A DNA stretch of 64,000 nucleotides from Prochlorococcus marinus XMU1402 (GTDB lineage Bacteria > Cyanobacteriota > Cyanobacteriia > PCC-6307 > Cyanobiaceae). Below the pieces are notes generated by a model, which saw only the letters and a list, made by a program, of their open reading frames with translations, was not told the origin of the DNA and did not search any database. The position numbers and the translations under genes are program-made. Positions 1-10,489 of the stretch are shown here, in pieces; position 1 is the stretch's first letter; every line of letters begins with the position of its first letter. The stretch covers positions 868,001 to 932,000 of the forward strand of contig NZ_JAAORD010000001.1 in NCBI RefSeq assembly GCF_017696205.1, written 5' to 3'.

Positions 1-591
1 AATAATATTAATTTTCACTGTCATACAAAATTTAGTGATGGAAGTTTAGAACCATATGAACTTTTAGATCAAGCTTATAAAAATAACTTGAAATTTTTAT
101 CAATAACCGATCATCATACAATTAAAGCTCATGAATATATAAAAAAAAATAATATACTCAAAAATTATCCTAAAGATTCCTTTACATTAATTTCGGGAAT
201 AGAAATTAATTGTTTGATTTTAGGATGTTTAGTACATGTAATTGGATTGGGAATAGATATAAAAAGTAAATACCTAAATCCCTACATCCTTGGAGAGTCT
301 CCAATAGGTAATGATTTAAATATTAAATCAGTTATAAAATCAATAAATTTAGCTGGTGGTTTATCATTTCTTGCACATCCAGCGAGATACAGGATTCCCT
401 TTTATAAATTAATTCCAGAGGCCAAAATACAAGGTATTGATGGAATAGAGGTTTGGTACGATTATGAACTTAATGAAGTATGGAATCCTAGTTTATTTGT
501 ATGTTCAGAAATAGATAAATTAGCAGATAAATATTCAATGCTAAAAACATGCGGAACAGATAGTCATGGACTTTCGCTATTAGGTAGATAA
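1..591 (+). CDS. PHP-domain metal-dependent phosphoesterase, 5'-truncated by window edge
   Basis: The reading frame is open from base 1, so the gene starts before the window; a TTG at 88 is only an internal codon. The visible part holds the PHP motifs: HCHTKFSDGS (about residues 6-15 of the visible frame), ITDHHT, a central AHPARYR and a C-terminal CGTDSHG, which supply metal-binding His and Asp residues. PHP proteins of this stand-alone type hydrolyse phosphoesters such as nucleotides; the exact substrate cannot be told. The stop at 589-591 meets the end of the convergent cobN two bases later. Family call is secure, function is not. Confidence 0.85.
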   Translation, partial: NNINFHCHTKFSDGSLEPYELLDQAYKNNLKFLSITDHHTIKAHEYIKKNNILKNYPKDSFTLISGIEINCLILGCLVHVIGLGIDIKSKYLNPYILGESPIGNDLNIKSVIKSINLAGGLSFLAHPARYRIPFYKLIPEAKIQGIDGIEVWYDYELNEVWNPSLFVCSEIDKLADKYSMLKTCGTDSHGLSLLGR

Positions 592-592
592 T

Positions 593-3500
593 TTAGAATT
601 CATTTTTTTCAATTATTGAATCAGTATTAATAATTATGTTCTTTAAATTTTCAATGACATCTGATGAAGAATTATTCCACATTTTTCTATTTACAATTTC
701 AAGAAATCTTTGTGCAATATCTCTTAAAGCCCATGGATTATTCTCTAGAAAGAAATTCCTAAGATCCAGATCACATAACCATGATTTATAAACTTCATCA
801 TAACACCAATCTGAGACTACTTCAGTAGAAGCATCAAAAGCATATAAGTAATCTAGTGTAGCTGAAAATTCAAACGCTCCTTTATAACCATTATCCTTCA
901 TTCCATTTATCCATTTAGGGTTAAGTATTCTTGATATAACAACTTTATTAATTTCATCTTGTAATTTTGAAATTTTGGATAATCCAAATTTTGATAAATC
1001 ACCATGATACATTTCAGGAAATTTACCGCTCAATTTTTTTACTGCTGAAGATAAGCCACCCTGAAACTGATAATAATCATCAGAATCTAAAATATCATGT
1101 TCCTTATTATCTTGGTTATGAACAACTAACTGAACATTTTTAAGAGCATTTTCTAATGATTTTTTATCCTCTATAGGTTCAAGATTATCACTGTAAATCC
1201 ACTTACTCCAATTAAGAAAAGATTCTCCAAAATCATCAATATTTTCCCAATTAGAATTAGAAATTAGTTCTTGTAGTCCAGCTCCATATGAACCTGGCGC
1301 TGAACCAAATATACGATTAATTGAATCACCATCCCTTGATGCCCCAGCAAGAGGGTTAAATTTATCATCCTCATTAAGATTAGAAACAAGATTTATTGCT
1401 TTAGAAGTTAATTTTACTAACTGTGGAAATGCATCTCTAAACATTCCTGAAATCCTTAAAGTAACATCAACCCTTGGTCTTTCGAGAACAGATAAAGGAA
1501 TGATTTCTAGATCTACTACTCTTCTAGAGGGCCCATCCCAAATAGGCTGTACTCCTAATAAATATAGTATTTGACAAATGTCTTCACCACCATTTCTCAT
1601 TGTGGATGTTGCCCATACAGATATTGCTATATTTTTTAAATCTTCTCCATTATCTTGTTTGTATAAATCAAGTATTTGTGAGGCGGATTGACAACCAACA
1701 CTCCATGCTGATTCAGTTGGCAGTCCTCTCGAATCAACTGAAAAGAAATTTTTACCAGTGGGTAAAGCTTCAGTTTTACCTCTCGTAGGGGCTCCAGATG
1801 GACCACTTTTTACATATTGTCCATTTAACGAATTAATAAATGATAATTTCTCATTATATGAAGAATTAATGATTGGATATAGAATCTCTTTTTTTAATAA
1901 TAAAAAATACTTATTATGTTTTTTTTCATTAAAGAAATAGTCTATTATTTTCTGATTTTTATATTTCTCAAGATTTTTTATATTGATATTCTTTTTGTAA
2001 AAAAACAAATATATTAAATACTTTGCTTGTTGTTCCAAAAAATCAATAGCCATTCTAAAGTTTAAAATGTTTTTGTTGGAAAAAGTCAATAATATTTTTT
2101 TATCCTTTTCACTTAACTTTTGATCATATATATTCGTCCAAGGATCCAAATCTAGTTTTAAATGTTTTGCTATATATTGAACAATCCCAATTCTATTGGC
2201 ATTTGGCACTCTAGCGACACACAAGAATAAATTTATTTCATTAATGTCATTCTGCCTATTACCAAAAATATGCAAACCTGTCCTAATTTGAGATTCTTTA
2301 ATTTTGCAAAGAAAAGAATCAATCTCTTCAATTTGATTATTTTTATTATTTAAAGTGATTTCGTTAAAATCTTTTTTAATTAATTCAAAAATGGATTTTT
2401 CTATAATTTCAATCCGATTAGAATTTAATAATTTTGCTTCAAAATATTCGTCTAAATAATTTTCTAATATTGAATATTTTCCATATAATTCTGACCTATC
2501 CAAAGGAGGGGTTAAATGATCAATAATTGTTGCAGCAGTTCTTCTTTTAGCTTGGGATCCTTCCCCAGGATCATTTACGATAAAAGGATATATGTTTGGA
2601 ATTGCTGGACAAATAATATTTGGAAAACATTTATTACTGAGACCTATAGATTTGCCAGGTAACCATTCAACAGTCCCATGTTTACCAATATGGCAAATAG
2701 CATTTGCGTTAAAAACTTTTTCAATCCAAAAATATTGTGCTAAATATCTATGGGGAGGTGGAAGATCGGGAGAATGAATATCTCTATCAGTGAAAGAGTC
2801 ATAACCTCGTTGAGGTTGAATCAATAATGTTATTTTTCCAAATCTAATACCATTTATTGAGAAGCCTTCATTATCAAGATCGATCGCTTCTGATGGTTTG
2901 CCCCAACGGTTAACAATAATATTTTTTGGTTCAAGTTCTAAATAATTCCAATATTTTAAATATTCACTAAGTGGTAAGTAATCTAATGGTTTATTATTTT
3001 GAGATTCAATATCATTAGTTCTAGTTTTTATAAGTATTGACATTAATACCGAAGAATCTTGAGGGTAATTACAAGATCCAAGATCATAACCTTCTTCTTT
3101 TAACCAGTTAAGAATATTTATTATCGAAGATGGTGTATTAAGACCAACACCATTACCGATTCTTCCATTCTTTACTGGATAATTACTTATTATTAAACAG
3201 ATTTTTTTTTCAAAATTATTAAGTTGTTGAAGTTTCACATAATTTGTTGCGAATTTTGAAATCCATTTAATACCTACTTGATCAGCTTTGTAACTGGTTA
3301 TTTCACTGTAGAGTGTATTTTTTTTAGAAATTATTTCTTTAAATGCTGAAGGACAGGTAGTAATCCTTCCATCAAATTCAGGAATAATTATTTGCATCAA
3401 TAAATCAGATGAATTCATTCCAATGGATGAATTTAACCAATTTTTTCTTGATCTATTTGAAGAGAGAAGCTGTAAAATTGGAATTTTAAGAGAAGTAAAA

Positions 3501-4330
3501 ATATTTGTAGAATTTTCAATTAATTCGTTATTTTTGATTTGAGATGAAGAAAATGAAGTTGTGGTAATTATTAATTTAATATCTTCCTTTTTAAAAATTT
3601 CTATTAATTTCTTTTGAATAATATGATCTTTTAGTGTTGAAATAAATAACGTTTTAGGCGATAGTCCGCATCTTCGTAACTGCAAGTTAAGTTTTTCGTT
3701 TACTTCAATTTCATTAGCCAAAAAAAGTGATTTATAGGATATTATTCCAATCTTTTCTCCTTTTTCAATTTTCCAATCATATAAATAAGGATCTGGATAA
3801 AAACTAATATTCAAAAACTCATCAGGAATTAATGTTTCATTTACCTTTAGATAATTTAAACAATTAAGAAATTTTCTATAATTCTCCATTCCTCCCGATC
3901 TCAGTAATCTAGAAATATTTAATGCAATATTTTTATCTATACTACTTATTTCACTTAAGGACACTTCCTGATCAACGGTACCAGATAGGATTACTAACTT
4001 CCTTTTTTTATTGACTGCTTGCCAATTTAAAAGTTGTTCAATTCCATAGTTCCATGTACCTTTATCGCCAAAAATTCTTAGTATGACAACTTTTGCATAA
4101 TTAATTGTTTTTAATAAATAATTATCTATTTGAGCTGATGAATTTAAATTAGAAATTTCTAAAGCTCTTATATTATTTTTTAATGAAGCAAATTCTTTTT
4201 CTAACAATAATTTTGATATGAGATTTAAATCAGCTTTTACACTTGTTATAAAAATAAAATCTGCCGCTGGTTGCTCAATTAAATCATCATTATTCTTTTC
4301 ATTTCCTGCTACATTTAATATCCTGTGCAT
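593..4330 (-). CDS. cobN: Cobaltochelatase large subunit CobN
   Basis: A 1245-residue protein of the CobN/ChlH large-subunit family, which inserts cobalt into the corrin ring in the aerobic-type B12 pathway with an AAA+ partner. Visible family blocks include NRWGKPSEAIDL, QPQRGYDSF, HSPDLPPPHRYLAQYF, GKHGTVEWLPGKS and, near the C-terminus, SATLDYLYAFDAST. It is distinct from ChlH at 49005, which has its own version of the same blocks ([15 protein letters not shown]). Length is normal for CobN. ATG start at 4330; it is divergent from ilvE with a gap of about 70 bases that must hold both promoters. MetH, a B12 user, lies nearby, and cobU is at 20.1 kb. Confidence 0.9.
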   Translation of the reverse strand: MHRILNVAGNEKNNDDLIEQPAADFIFITSVKADLNLISKLLLEKEFASLKNNIRALEISNLNSSAQIDNYLLKTINYAKVVILRIFGDKGTWNYGIEQLLNWQAVNKKRKLVILSGTVDQEVSLSEISSIDKNIALNISRLLRSGGMENYRKFLNCLNYLKVNETLIPDEFLNISFYPDPYLYDWKIEKGEKIGIISYKSLFLANEIEVNEKLNLQLRRCGLSPKTLFISTLKDHIIQKKLIEIFKKEDIKLIITTTSFSSSQIKNNELIENSTNIFTSLKIPILQLLSSNRSRKNWLNSSIGMNSSDLLMQIIIPEFDGRITTCPSAFKEIISKKNTLYSEITSYKADQVGIKWISKFATNYVKLQQLNNFEKKICLIISNYPVKNGRIGNGVGLNTPSSIINILNWLKEEGYDLGSCNYPQDSSVLMSILIKTRTNDIESQNNKPLDYLPLSEYLKYWNYLELEPKNIIVNRWGKPSEAIDLDNEGFSINGIRFGKITLLIQPQRGYDSFTDRDIHSPDLPPPHRYLAQYFWIEKVFNANAICHIGKHGTVEWLPGKSIGLSNKCFPNIICPAIPNIYPFIVNDPGEGSQAKRRTAATIIDHLTPPLDRSELYGKYSILENYLDEYFEAKLLNSNRIEIIEKSIFELIKKDFNEITLNNKNNQIEEIDSFLCKIKESQIRTGLHIFGNRQNDINEINLFLCVARVPNANRIGIVQYIAKHLKLDLDPWTNIYDQKLSEKDKKILLTFSNKNILNFRMAIDFLEQQAKYLIYLFFYKKNINIKNLEKYKNQKIIDYFFNEKKHNKYFLLLKKEILYPIINSSYNEKLSFINSLNGQYVKSGPSGAPTRGKTEALPTGKNFFSVDSRGLPTESAWSVGCQSASQILDLYKQDNGEDLKNIAISVWATSTMRNGGEDICQILYLLGVQPIWDGPSRRVVDLEIIPLSVLERPRVDVTLRISGMFRDAFPQLVKLTSKAINLVSNLNEDDKFNPLAGASRDGDSINRIFGSAPGSYGAGLQELISNSNWENIDDFGESFLNWSKWIYSDNLEPIEDKKSLENALKNVQLVVHNQDNKEHDILDSDDYYQFQGGLSSAVKKLSGKFPEMYHGDLSKFGLSKISKLQDEINKVVISRILNPKWINGMKDNGYKGAFEFSATLDYLYAFDASTEVVSDWCYDEVYKSWLCDLDLRNFFLENNPWALRDIAQRFLEIVNRKMWNNSSSDVIENLKNIIINTDSIIEKNEF

Positions 4331-4401
4331 TTTATATATAAATAAGGTTTAGAATAAGTAAGTAGGATAAAACAAGTTTACCTTAATTAAATAAATTGAA
4401 T

Positions 4402-5316
4402 ATGCATGAATTTCTTCCATACGCCTGGTTCGAAGGTAAATGTATTCCATTTAAAGAAGCAAAAATATCAATAGCTACTCATGCACTACATTATGGTACG
4501 GCTGCATTTGGAGGAATGCGAGCGATACCTAACCCTACAAATAAAGAAGAATTCCTTTTATTTAGAACTGATAAACACATAAAAAGATTATCTCAAAGTG
4601 CAAAATTACTCTTAACTGATATATCTGAAGAATATATTTTTAAAGCCTTAGAGGAAGTTATAAAAAGAAATAAGCCACAAAAACCTATTTATATTAGACC
4701 ATTCGTATATACAAGCGATTTAGGTATAGCTCCAAGGTTACACAATATTGAAACAGATTTCTTTATGTATTGTATTGAACTAGGAGATTATCTATCCCCA
4801 GATGGGGTTTCATGTAGAATGAGTAGTTGGACTAGACAAGAAGATAGATCTCTCCCATTGAGAGGAAAAATAAGTGGAGCTTATATTACTAGTTCATTAG
4901 CTAAAACAGAAGCTAGTTTATCGGGTTTTGATGAAGCTCTGCTATTAAATTCAAGTGGTAAGGTAAGCGAAGCTAGTGGTATGAATTTATTTATTGTAAG
5001 GAATGGAGACTTAATCACTCCTGGTGTTGATCAAGATATTCTTGAGGGTATTACTAGAGCTAGTGTAATTGAATTAGCAAAATCATTTGGAATAAATGTA
5101 ATTGAAAGGCCTGTTGATAAAACAGAATTATTAATAGCAGATGAAGTTTTTCTAACTGGTACAGCAGCAAAAATTACACCAGTTAAAAAAATTGAATCAA
5201 GTGAATTAAATGGTGACAAACCAATAATGAATAAATTAAAAAGTAAGCTTATAGAAATAACAGAAGGTCGTTCTCAAGACTATGATAATTGGGTGACAAG
5301 AATTTCTCTAAAATAA
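4402..5316 (+). CDS. ilvE: Branched-chain amino acid aminotransferase
   Basis: Class IV PLP aminotransferase catalysing the last step of Leu, Ile and Val synthesis (2-oxo acid plus glutamate). I chose ATG 4402, giving MHEFLPYAWFEGKC; a TTG two codons earlier is less likely. Visible signatures are HALHYGTAAFGGMRA at the N-terminus, KISGAYITSSLAK in the middle (with the likely PLP lysine), SEASGMNLF and LEGITRASVIELA, then LTGTAAKITPV. About 304 residues, normal for the family. It sits 13 bases before metH and is probably cotranscribed with it. Confidence 0.93.
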   Translation: MHEFLPYAWFEGKCIPFKEAKISIATHALHYGTAAFGGMRAIPNPTNKEEFLLFRTDKHIKRLSQSAKLLLTDISEEYIFKALEEVIKRNKPQKPIYIRPFVYTSDLGIAPRLHNIETDFFMYCIELGDYLSPDGVSCRMSSWTRQEDRSLPLRGKISGAYITSSLAKTEASLSGFDEALLLNSSGKVSEASGMNLFIVRNGDLITPGVDQDILEGITRASVIELAKSFGINVIERPVDKTELLIADEVFLTGTAAKITPVKKIESSELNGDKPIMNKLKSKLIEITEGRSQDYDNWVTRISLK

Positions 5317-5329
5317 TTTTCACCTAAAA

Positions 5330-8300
5330 ATGGAATCTTTCAGAACCTATCTAAATAGAGATGAAAAGCCATTAATAATTTTTGACGGAGGTACTGGAAC
5401 ATCATTTCAGAACTTAAATCTTACAGCAGACGACTTTGGAGGAAAAGAATTAGAGGGTTGTAATGAAAACCTTGTTTTATCCTCACCAAAGATAGTTGAA
5501 AAGGTCCATAATTCATTCTTAGAAGCAGGTTGTCATGTTATAGAAACTAATACTTTTGGTGCCTCATCAATAGTTCTTGATGAATATGATATTAAGAATA
5601 AGGCCTATGAGATAAATAAAAATGCTGCACTAATAGCAAAAAAAGCTGCTGCAAAATATGCATCAGTTGATAAGCCAAGATTTGTTGCTGGTTCAATTGG
5701 ACCAACCACTAAATTACCCACATTAGGGCATATAAATTTTGATGAATTAAAGGAATCATATAAAGAACAGATATATGGTCTTACGGATGGAGGAGTTGAT
5801 CTACTTTTAATTGAAACTTGTCAAGATGTATTGCAAATAAAATCTGCCTTATTAGCTTCTAAAGAAGTACTTGATAGTAAAAATATAGATATACCTATAA
5901 TGGTATCTATAACAATGGAAACAACAGGTACTATGCTTGTTGGATCTGACATTGCCTCTGCATTAACAATATTAGAGCCGTTTAATATAGATATCCTTGG
6001 ACTAAATTGTGCTACTGGTCCAGAACAAATGAAAGAACATATTAAATATTTATCTGAAAATTCTCCCTTCGCTATAAGCTGTATTCCCAACGCAGGACTT
6101 CCTGAAAATATTGGCGGTGTTGCTCATTACAGATTAAAGCCAATAGAATTAAAGATGCAGTTAATGAATTTTATATATGACTTTAATGTTCAATTAATAG
6201 GTGGATGTTGTGGGACAACACCCGAACATATTAAATATCTTTCTTCAATAATAGATGAAATTATTGATAACGAAATGCCAAATAAAAATGGTAAGAACAA
6301 TTTAAGTGGCTATATTCCTTCTGCATCATCAATATATAATTCTGTACCGTACAAACAAGACAATTCTATTTTGATTGTAGGCGAAAGATTAAATGCAAGT
6401 GGATCTAAAAAGGTAAGGGAGTTGTTAAATAACGATGATTGGGATGGACTAGTATCAATTGCCAAGCAACAACAAAAAGAAAATGCACACGTTCTTGATG
6501 TGAATGTTGATTATGTAGGGAGAGACGGAGTGAAAGATATGAAAGAAATAACATCAAGACTTGTTACCAATATAAATTTACCATTAATGATTGACTCTAC
6601 AGATGCTGACAAAATGGAAAGTGGATTAAAGTCAGCGGGTGGTAAATGTATTATAAATTCAACCAATTACGAAGACGGTAATGAAAGGTTTGATCAAGTT
6701 CTAAATTTAGCCTTGGGGTATGGTTCAGGTCTTGTTGTAGGAACTATTGATGAAGATGGAATGGCAAGGAATGCAGATAAAAAATATGACATTGCTAAAC
6801 GAGCAATTAATAGAACCAGGGAATGCGGTTTGTCTGATTATGAGCTCTTTTTTGATCCATTAGCTCTTCCAATATCTACTGGGATAGAAGAAGATAGATT
6901 AAATGCTAAAGAAACAATTACTGCTATATCAAAAATTCGTGAAAATTTTCCTGAGATTCACATCATACTTGGGATATCAAACATTAGTTTTGGTCTTTCA
7001 CCATTATCCAGAATTAATCTAAATTCAATATTTTTAGATGAATGCATTAAAGCAGGATTGGATTCTGCTATCATCGCACCAAATAAAATTTTGCCATTAT
7101 CAAAAATTTCTGAAGAAACCAAAAAGCTTTGCTTAGATTTGATATATGACAAAAGAAAATTTGAAGATGATATTTGTATTTATGATCCATTAGTAGAATT
7201 AACAAAAGCTTTTCAAGATTTATCTATTCAAGATTTCAAAAAAGCATCTTCAGAAAATAAAAACCTAACTCTGGAAGAAAGCCTAAAAAATCATATTATT
7301 GATGGAGAAAAAATAGGTTTAGAGGATCAACTAAATAAAGCTTTAAAAAAATATAAACCTCTAGAAATAATTAATACCTTTCTACTAGATGGGATGAAAG
7401 TTGTTGGTGATTTATTTGGCTCAGGTCAAATGCAATTGCCATTTGTACTCCAATCCGCCGAAACAATGAAATTTGCCGTTTCAATTTTAGAACCACATAT
7501 GGAAACTGTGGAAGAAAACATATCAAATGGAAAACTCTTAATTGCAACAGTCAAAGGCGATGTTCATGATATAGGAAAAAATTTGGTTGACATAATACTT
7601 ACAAATAATGGTTATGACGTAATAAATCTTGGAATAAAGCAAGATGTTTCAGCAATTATAGATGCACAAAAAAAGCACAATGCAGATTGCATCGCTATGA
7701 GCGGATTACTTGTTAAATCAACTGCTTTTATGAAAGATAATTTAGAAGCTTTTAACAATGAAGATATTAGTGTACCAGTAATATTAGGAGGTGCAGCCTT
7801 AACCCCAAAATTTGTAAATGAGGACTGCAGCAAAATATATAAAGGGAAAATTTTATACGGAAAAGATGCGTTCACTGATCTTAAATTCATGAATGAATAT
7901 ATGGACAATAAAAAAAAGGGAAATTGGTCAAATACAGAGGGATTCATCAATAATGAGGGAATAGATATTAATTTAGCCTCATCAAAGTCCAACTCTCAAG
8001 CTGTTAAAAAATCAATATCTATAGATATAGAGACTTCTAAATTAAATTTAAAAGAAAATTTTATAAGATCTAAATTTATAAATGAAGAAGAACCAATTCA
8101 AGCTCCTTTCTTGGGAACGAAAGTCTTGAACGAGATTGATATAGATTTAAATAAGTTAATTTTTTATTTAGATACAAAAGCTCTTTTTAGCGGACAATGG
8201 CAAATAAAAAAAGGAAAAAACCAAAGCGTAGATGAATACAATAACTATTTGGATTCATATGCTAAACCATTGCTAGATAGATGGTTAGAGACAATTGTAG

Positions 8301-8896
8301 AAAAAAAACTTATTTCACCCAAAGCAGTTTATGGATATTTCAGATGCGGTAGAAAAGATAATAGTATTTTCTTATTTGATGATAAATCATTAAATAAAAT
8401 TTCCGAATTTAATTTCCCAAGACAAAAATCTGGGAATAATTTATGCATAGCTGATTTTTATTGTGATTTGAAAAAGGATAAACCGATAGATATATTTCCT
8501 ATGCAGGCAGTAACGATGGGCGATATTGCCAGTGAATATTCTCAAAAATTATTTAAAGAAGATAAATATAGCGATTATTTATTATTCCATGGACTTACAG
8601 TGCAATTAGCAGAAGCTCTAGCTGAGTATGTCCATGCATTAATTCGTATTGAATGTGGTTTTAGGACTGAAGAACCAGACAAAAATAGAGAAATACTAGC
8701 TCAAAAATATAGAGGAGCTAGATATTCATTTGGTTATCCTGCATGTCCAAAAGTATCTGATTCAAACATACAATTATCATTGTTGGATGCAAAAAGAATA
8801 AGCTTGACCATGGATGAATCTGAACAACTTCATCCAGAACAAAGTACTACAGCTATCATTTCACTGCACTCAAAAGCTAAATATTTCAGCGCTTAA
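5330..8896 (+). CDS. metH: Cobalamin-dependent methionine synthase
   Basis: A full-length 1188-residue modular enzyme that moves a methyl group from methyltetrahydrofolate to homocysteine through B12. Order of modules: homocysteine-binding barrel with zinc cysteines (GLNCATG and GGCCGTTPEH, about residues 225-295), folate-binding barrel starting near VGERLNASGSKK, cap and B12-binding domains with DVHDIGKNL, where His746 is the expected cobalt ligand, and a C-terminal reactivation domain with RIECGFRTEEPDKN and YRGARYSFGYPACP. The start is ATG 5330, 13 bases after ilvE. No cobalamin riboswitch was recognised upstream. Together with cobN and cobU this implies that the cell makes its own B12-type cofactor. 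Confidence 0.96.
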   Translation: MESFRTYLNRDEKPLIIFDGGTGTSFQNLNLTADDFGGKELEGCNENLVLSSPKIVEKVHNSFLEAGCHVIETNTFGASSIVLDEYDIKNKAYEINKNAALIAKKAAAKYASVDKPRFVAGSIGPTTKLPTLGHINFDELKESYKEQIYGLTDGGVDLLLIETCQDVLQIKSALLASKEVLDSKNIDIPIMVSITMETTGTMLVGSDIASALTILEPFNIDILGLNCATGPEQMKEHIKYLSENSPFAISCIPNAGLPENIGGVAHYRLKPIELKMQLMNFIYDFNVQLIGGCCGTTPEHIKYLSSIIDEIIDNEMPNKNGKNNLSGYIPSASSIYNSVPYKQDNSILIVGERLNASGSKKVRELLNNDDWDGLVSIAKQQQKENAHVLDVNVDYVGRDGVKDMKEITSRLVTNINLPLMIDSTDADKMESGLKSAGGKCIINSTNYEDGNERFDQVLNLALGYGSGLVVGTIDEDGMARNADKKYDIAKRAINRTRECGLSDYELFFDPLALPISTGIEEDRLNAKETITAISKIRENFPEIHIILGISNISFGLSPLSRINLNSIFLDECIKAGLDSAIIAPNKILPLSKISEETKKLCLDLIYDKRKFEDDICIYDPLVELTKAFQDLSIQDFKKASSENKNLTLEESLKNHIIDGEKIGLEDQLNKALKKYKPLEIINTFLLDGMKVVGDLFGSGQMQLPFVLQSAETMKFAVSILEPHMETVEENISNGKLLIATVKGDVHDIGKNLVDIILTNNGYDVINLGIKQDVSAIIDAQKKHNADCIAMSGLLVKSTAFMKDNLEAFNNEDISVPVILGGAALTPKFVNEDCSKIYKGKILYGKDAFTDLKFMNEYMDNKKKGNWSNTEGFINNEGIDINLASSKSNSQAVKKSISIDIETSKLNLKENFIRSKFINEEEPIQAPFLGTKVLNEIDIDLNKLIFYLDTKALFSGQWQIKKGKNQSVDEYNNYLDSYAKPLLDRWLETIVEKKLISPKAVYGYFRCGRKDNSIFLFDDKSLNKISEFNFPRQKSGNNLCIADFYCDLKKDKPIDIFPMQAVTMGDIASEYSQKLFKEDKYSDYLLFHGLTVQLAEALAEYVHALIRIECGFRTEEPDKNREILAQKYRGARYSFGYPACPKVSDSNIQLSLLDAKRISLTMDESEQLHPEQSTTAIISLHSKAKYFSA

Positions 8897-8905
8897 TCTA
8901 AATCT

Positions 8906-9124
8906 TTAGTTGTTTTCTAAATACTCAATAATTTCTTCTTGAAGTTCTTCCATCGTTTCATTTTCACCTAAATCAAGTCCCTCACCTGCCGCGTCCTGTG
9001 TTAACTCAAGATAATATGAAGCGCCATCACTAGATAAAAATTCTAATGCGGAAGTTTCATCACTATCTTTAAAAGCTTCATAAAGAGCTTTAAATGCTAT
9101 GTTTTCAGTAAAGTCCCAATCCAT
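8906..9124 (-). CDS. Small acidic conserved protein, function unknown
   Basis: A 72-residue, strongly acidic soluble protein (MDWDFTENIAFKALYEAF at the start, many Glu and Asp near the end). No membrane segment or cofactor motif is seen. The composition and clean ATG start with convergent placement against metH suggest a genuine gene conserved in marine cyanobacteria, but I do not recognise a named family. It runs opposite to DUF2237 at 9224, leaving a roughly 100-base shared promoter region. Confidence 0.75.
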   Translation of the reverse strand: MDWDFTENIAFKALYEAFKDSDETSALEFLSSDGASYYLELTQDAAGEGLDLGENETMEELQEEIIEYLENN

Positions 9125-9223
9125 AATGAAAAAAACCTTATTAGAATTATTACCTCCTTACCCCCTATACTCGTCAACCTTTTTTAAAGAAATGTTGGTG
9201 TTTTATTATTATTAAAAAAATCT

Positions 9224-9607
9224 ATGAACATAAATAATCAAAATCAGTTAAATGTCCTTGGAGAAAAAATTGAGATTTGTAGTTGCGCACCTATGACAGG
9301 GTGGTTCAGGGATGGATTTTGCAACTATGACAAGAATGATGGTGGGAATCATTCCATATGTTGTGTGATGGATGATAATTTCCTGAAATATAGTAAATCA
9401 CAAGGTAATGATTTAATTACTCCTATGCCTATTTATTCCTTCCCAGGACTAAAGGATGGTGATCATTGGTGTATTTGTCTTGATAGGTGGAAGCAAGCAT
9501 TATTAGACGGTCTTGCACCAAAAGTCATATTAGAATCAACTAATATTGTAGTTTTAGAATCAGTACCTCTTGAAAAATTGAAAGAATATCAATTTAATAA
9601 AAAGTAA
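9224..9607 (+). CDS. DUF2237 family protein
   Basis: A 127-residue protein with the DUF2237 signature: CSCAPMTGWFRDGFC near residue 18, then CVMDDNFLKYSKSQGNDL, PGLKDGDHWCICLDRW and LAPKVILESTN. The conserved cysteines (CSC, C, CC, C-I-C) and Trp suggest a compact soluble fold, but no reaction is established for the family. Family members occur in many bacteria as single small genes. The gene precedes the HIT-type phosphorylase-like gene by 48 bases. Confidence 0.85.
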   Translation: MNINNQNQLNVLGEKIEICSCAPMTGWFRDGFCNYDKNDGGNHSICCVMDDNFLKYSKSQGNDLITPMPIYSFPGLKDGDHWCICLDRWKQALLDGLAPKVILESTNIVVLESVPLEKLKEYQFNKK

Positions 9608-9655
9608 TTACAAGTTTATTTTTTTTTTTAAAATGGTTATGATAAATTTTTTTTA

Positions 9656-10486
9656 ATGAGTTTAGAAATATATTGGAAAAAAGCATTAGAACAAACTCGA
9701 TTATCAATTGATGATGAATCTTTATATCCTCTCAAAACTGATATAATTACAAGAGATTTATATGAAAAAGACGACTTCATAATTAGGAAACTCGATACTT
9801 CAAAATTTATTAAAAAAAAAATTTATGGTCCTAAGCAAAATCCGTTTTGTCCTTGGGAAAAGATACTAGAAATTGATAAAATTGGTGATAATCATCAACT
9901 AATATTAAATAAGTACCCTGTACAAAAAGGTCATATTTTACTTATTACAAATAAATGGAAACCTCAAAATGGATGGTTAGATATTAAAGATTGGAGAGCG
10001 ATCCAACAAGTTAATAATGATACTAGTGGATTATGGTTTTTCAATAGTTCTCCAATTGCGGGAGCAAGTCAACCTCACAGGCATTTTCAACTTCTGCGTA
10101 GATCTAAAGGTGAGATATCATGCCCTAGAGAAAAGTGGTTTTTAGAGATGAACTCTTATCAAGATCTAGATAGTAAGCTTAAAAAAAATATTATTGTATC
10201 CAAATTTAATTTTTTAGAAAATCCATCATGTCTTTTTGAGTTTTACTTAGAATTATGCAAGAAATTGGGACTTGGGGATCCTATTAGTGATAAGAAACCG
10301 ATATGTCCCTACAATATTTTAATAACTAATAAATGGATCGCTATTATAAAAAGAAAAAATGATCATATTCATGGTTTCAGTATTAACGGTTTAGGATTTG
10401 CAGGATATCTACTAGTAACTGAAAATTCAAATATTAATTATTTAAAGAAATTTGGCCCTGAAAAACTTCTAGAAAGTTTTGTTTGA
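9656..10486 (+). CDS. HIT-superfamily Ap4A phosphorylase-like (ATP adenylyltransferase) protein
   Basis: A 276-residue protein of the ATP adenylyltransferase/Ap4A phosphorylase group, which cleaves dinucleoside tetraphosphates. The catalytic histidine-triad-like stretch is QPHRHFQLL near residue 140, preceded by LNKYPVQKGHILLITNKW and SSPIAGAS. A second nucleotide-binding block, CPYNILITNKW, and HIHGFSINGLGFAGYLL are near the C-terminus. Length is slightly below the yeast enzymes but fits cyanobacterial homologues. It likely controls stress nucleotides, although the substrate is inferred only from the family. Confidence 0.8.
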   Translation: MSLEIYWKKALEQTRLSIDDESLYPLKTDIITRDLYEKDDFIIRKLDTSKFIKKKIYGPKQNPFCPWEKILEIDKIGDNHQLILNKYPVQKGHILLITNKWKPQNGWLDIKDWRAIQQVNNDTSGLWFFNSSPIAGASQPHRHFQLLRRSKGEISCPREKWFLEMNSYQDLDSKLKKNIIVSKFNFLENPSCLFEFYLELCKKLGLGDPISDKKPICPYNILITNKWIAIIKRKNDHIHGFSINGLGFAGYLLVTENSNINYLKKFGPEKLLESFV

Positions 10487-10489
10487 ATA

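Noticed and set aside
4331-5329. Cobalamin riboswitch upstream of metH or cobN
   Set aside because: The leaders are about 70 bases or less and show no B12-box-like sequence.
7612-7992. 126-codon antisense ORF inside metH
   Set aside because: Lies opposite the conserved B12-binding region; composition fits the reverse of metH codons.
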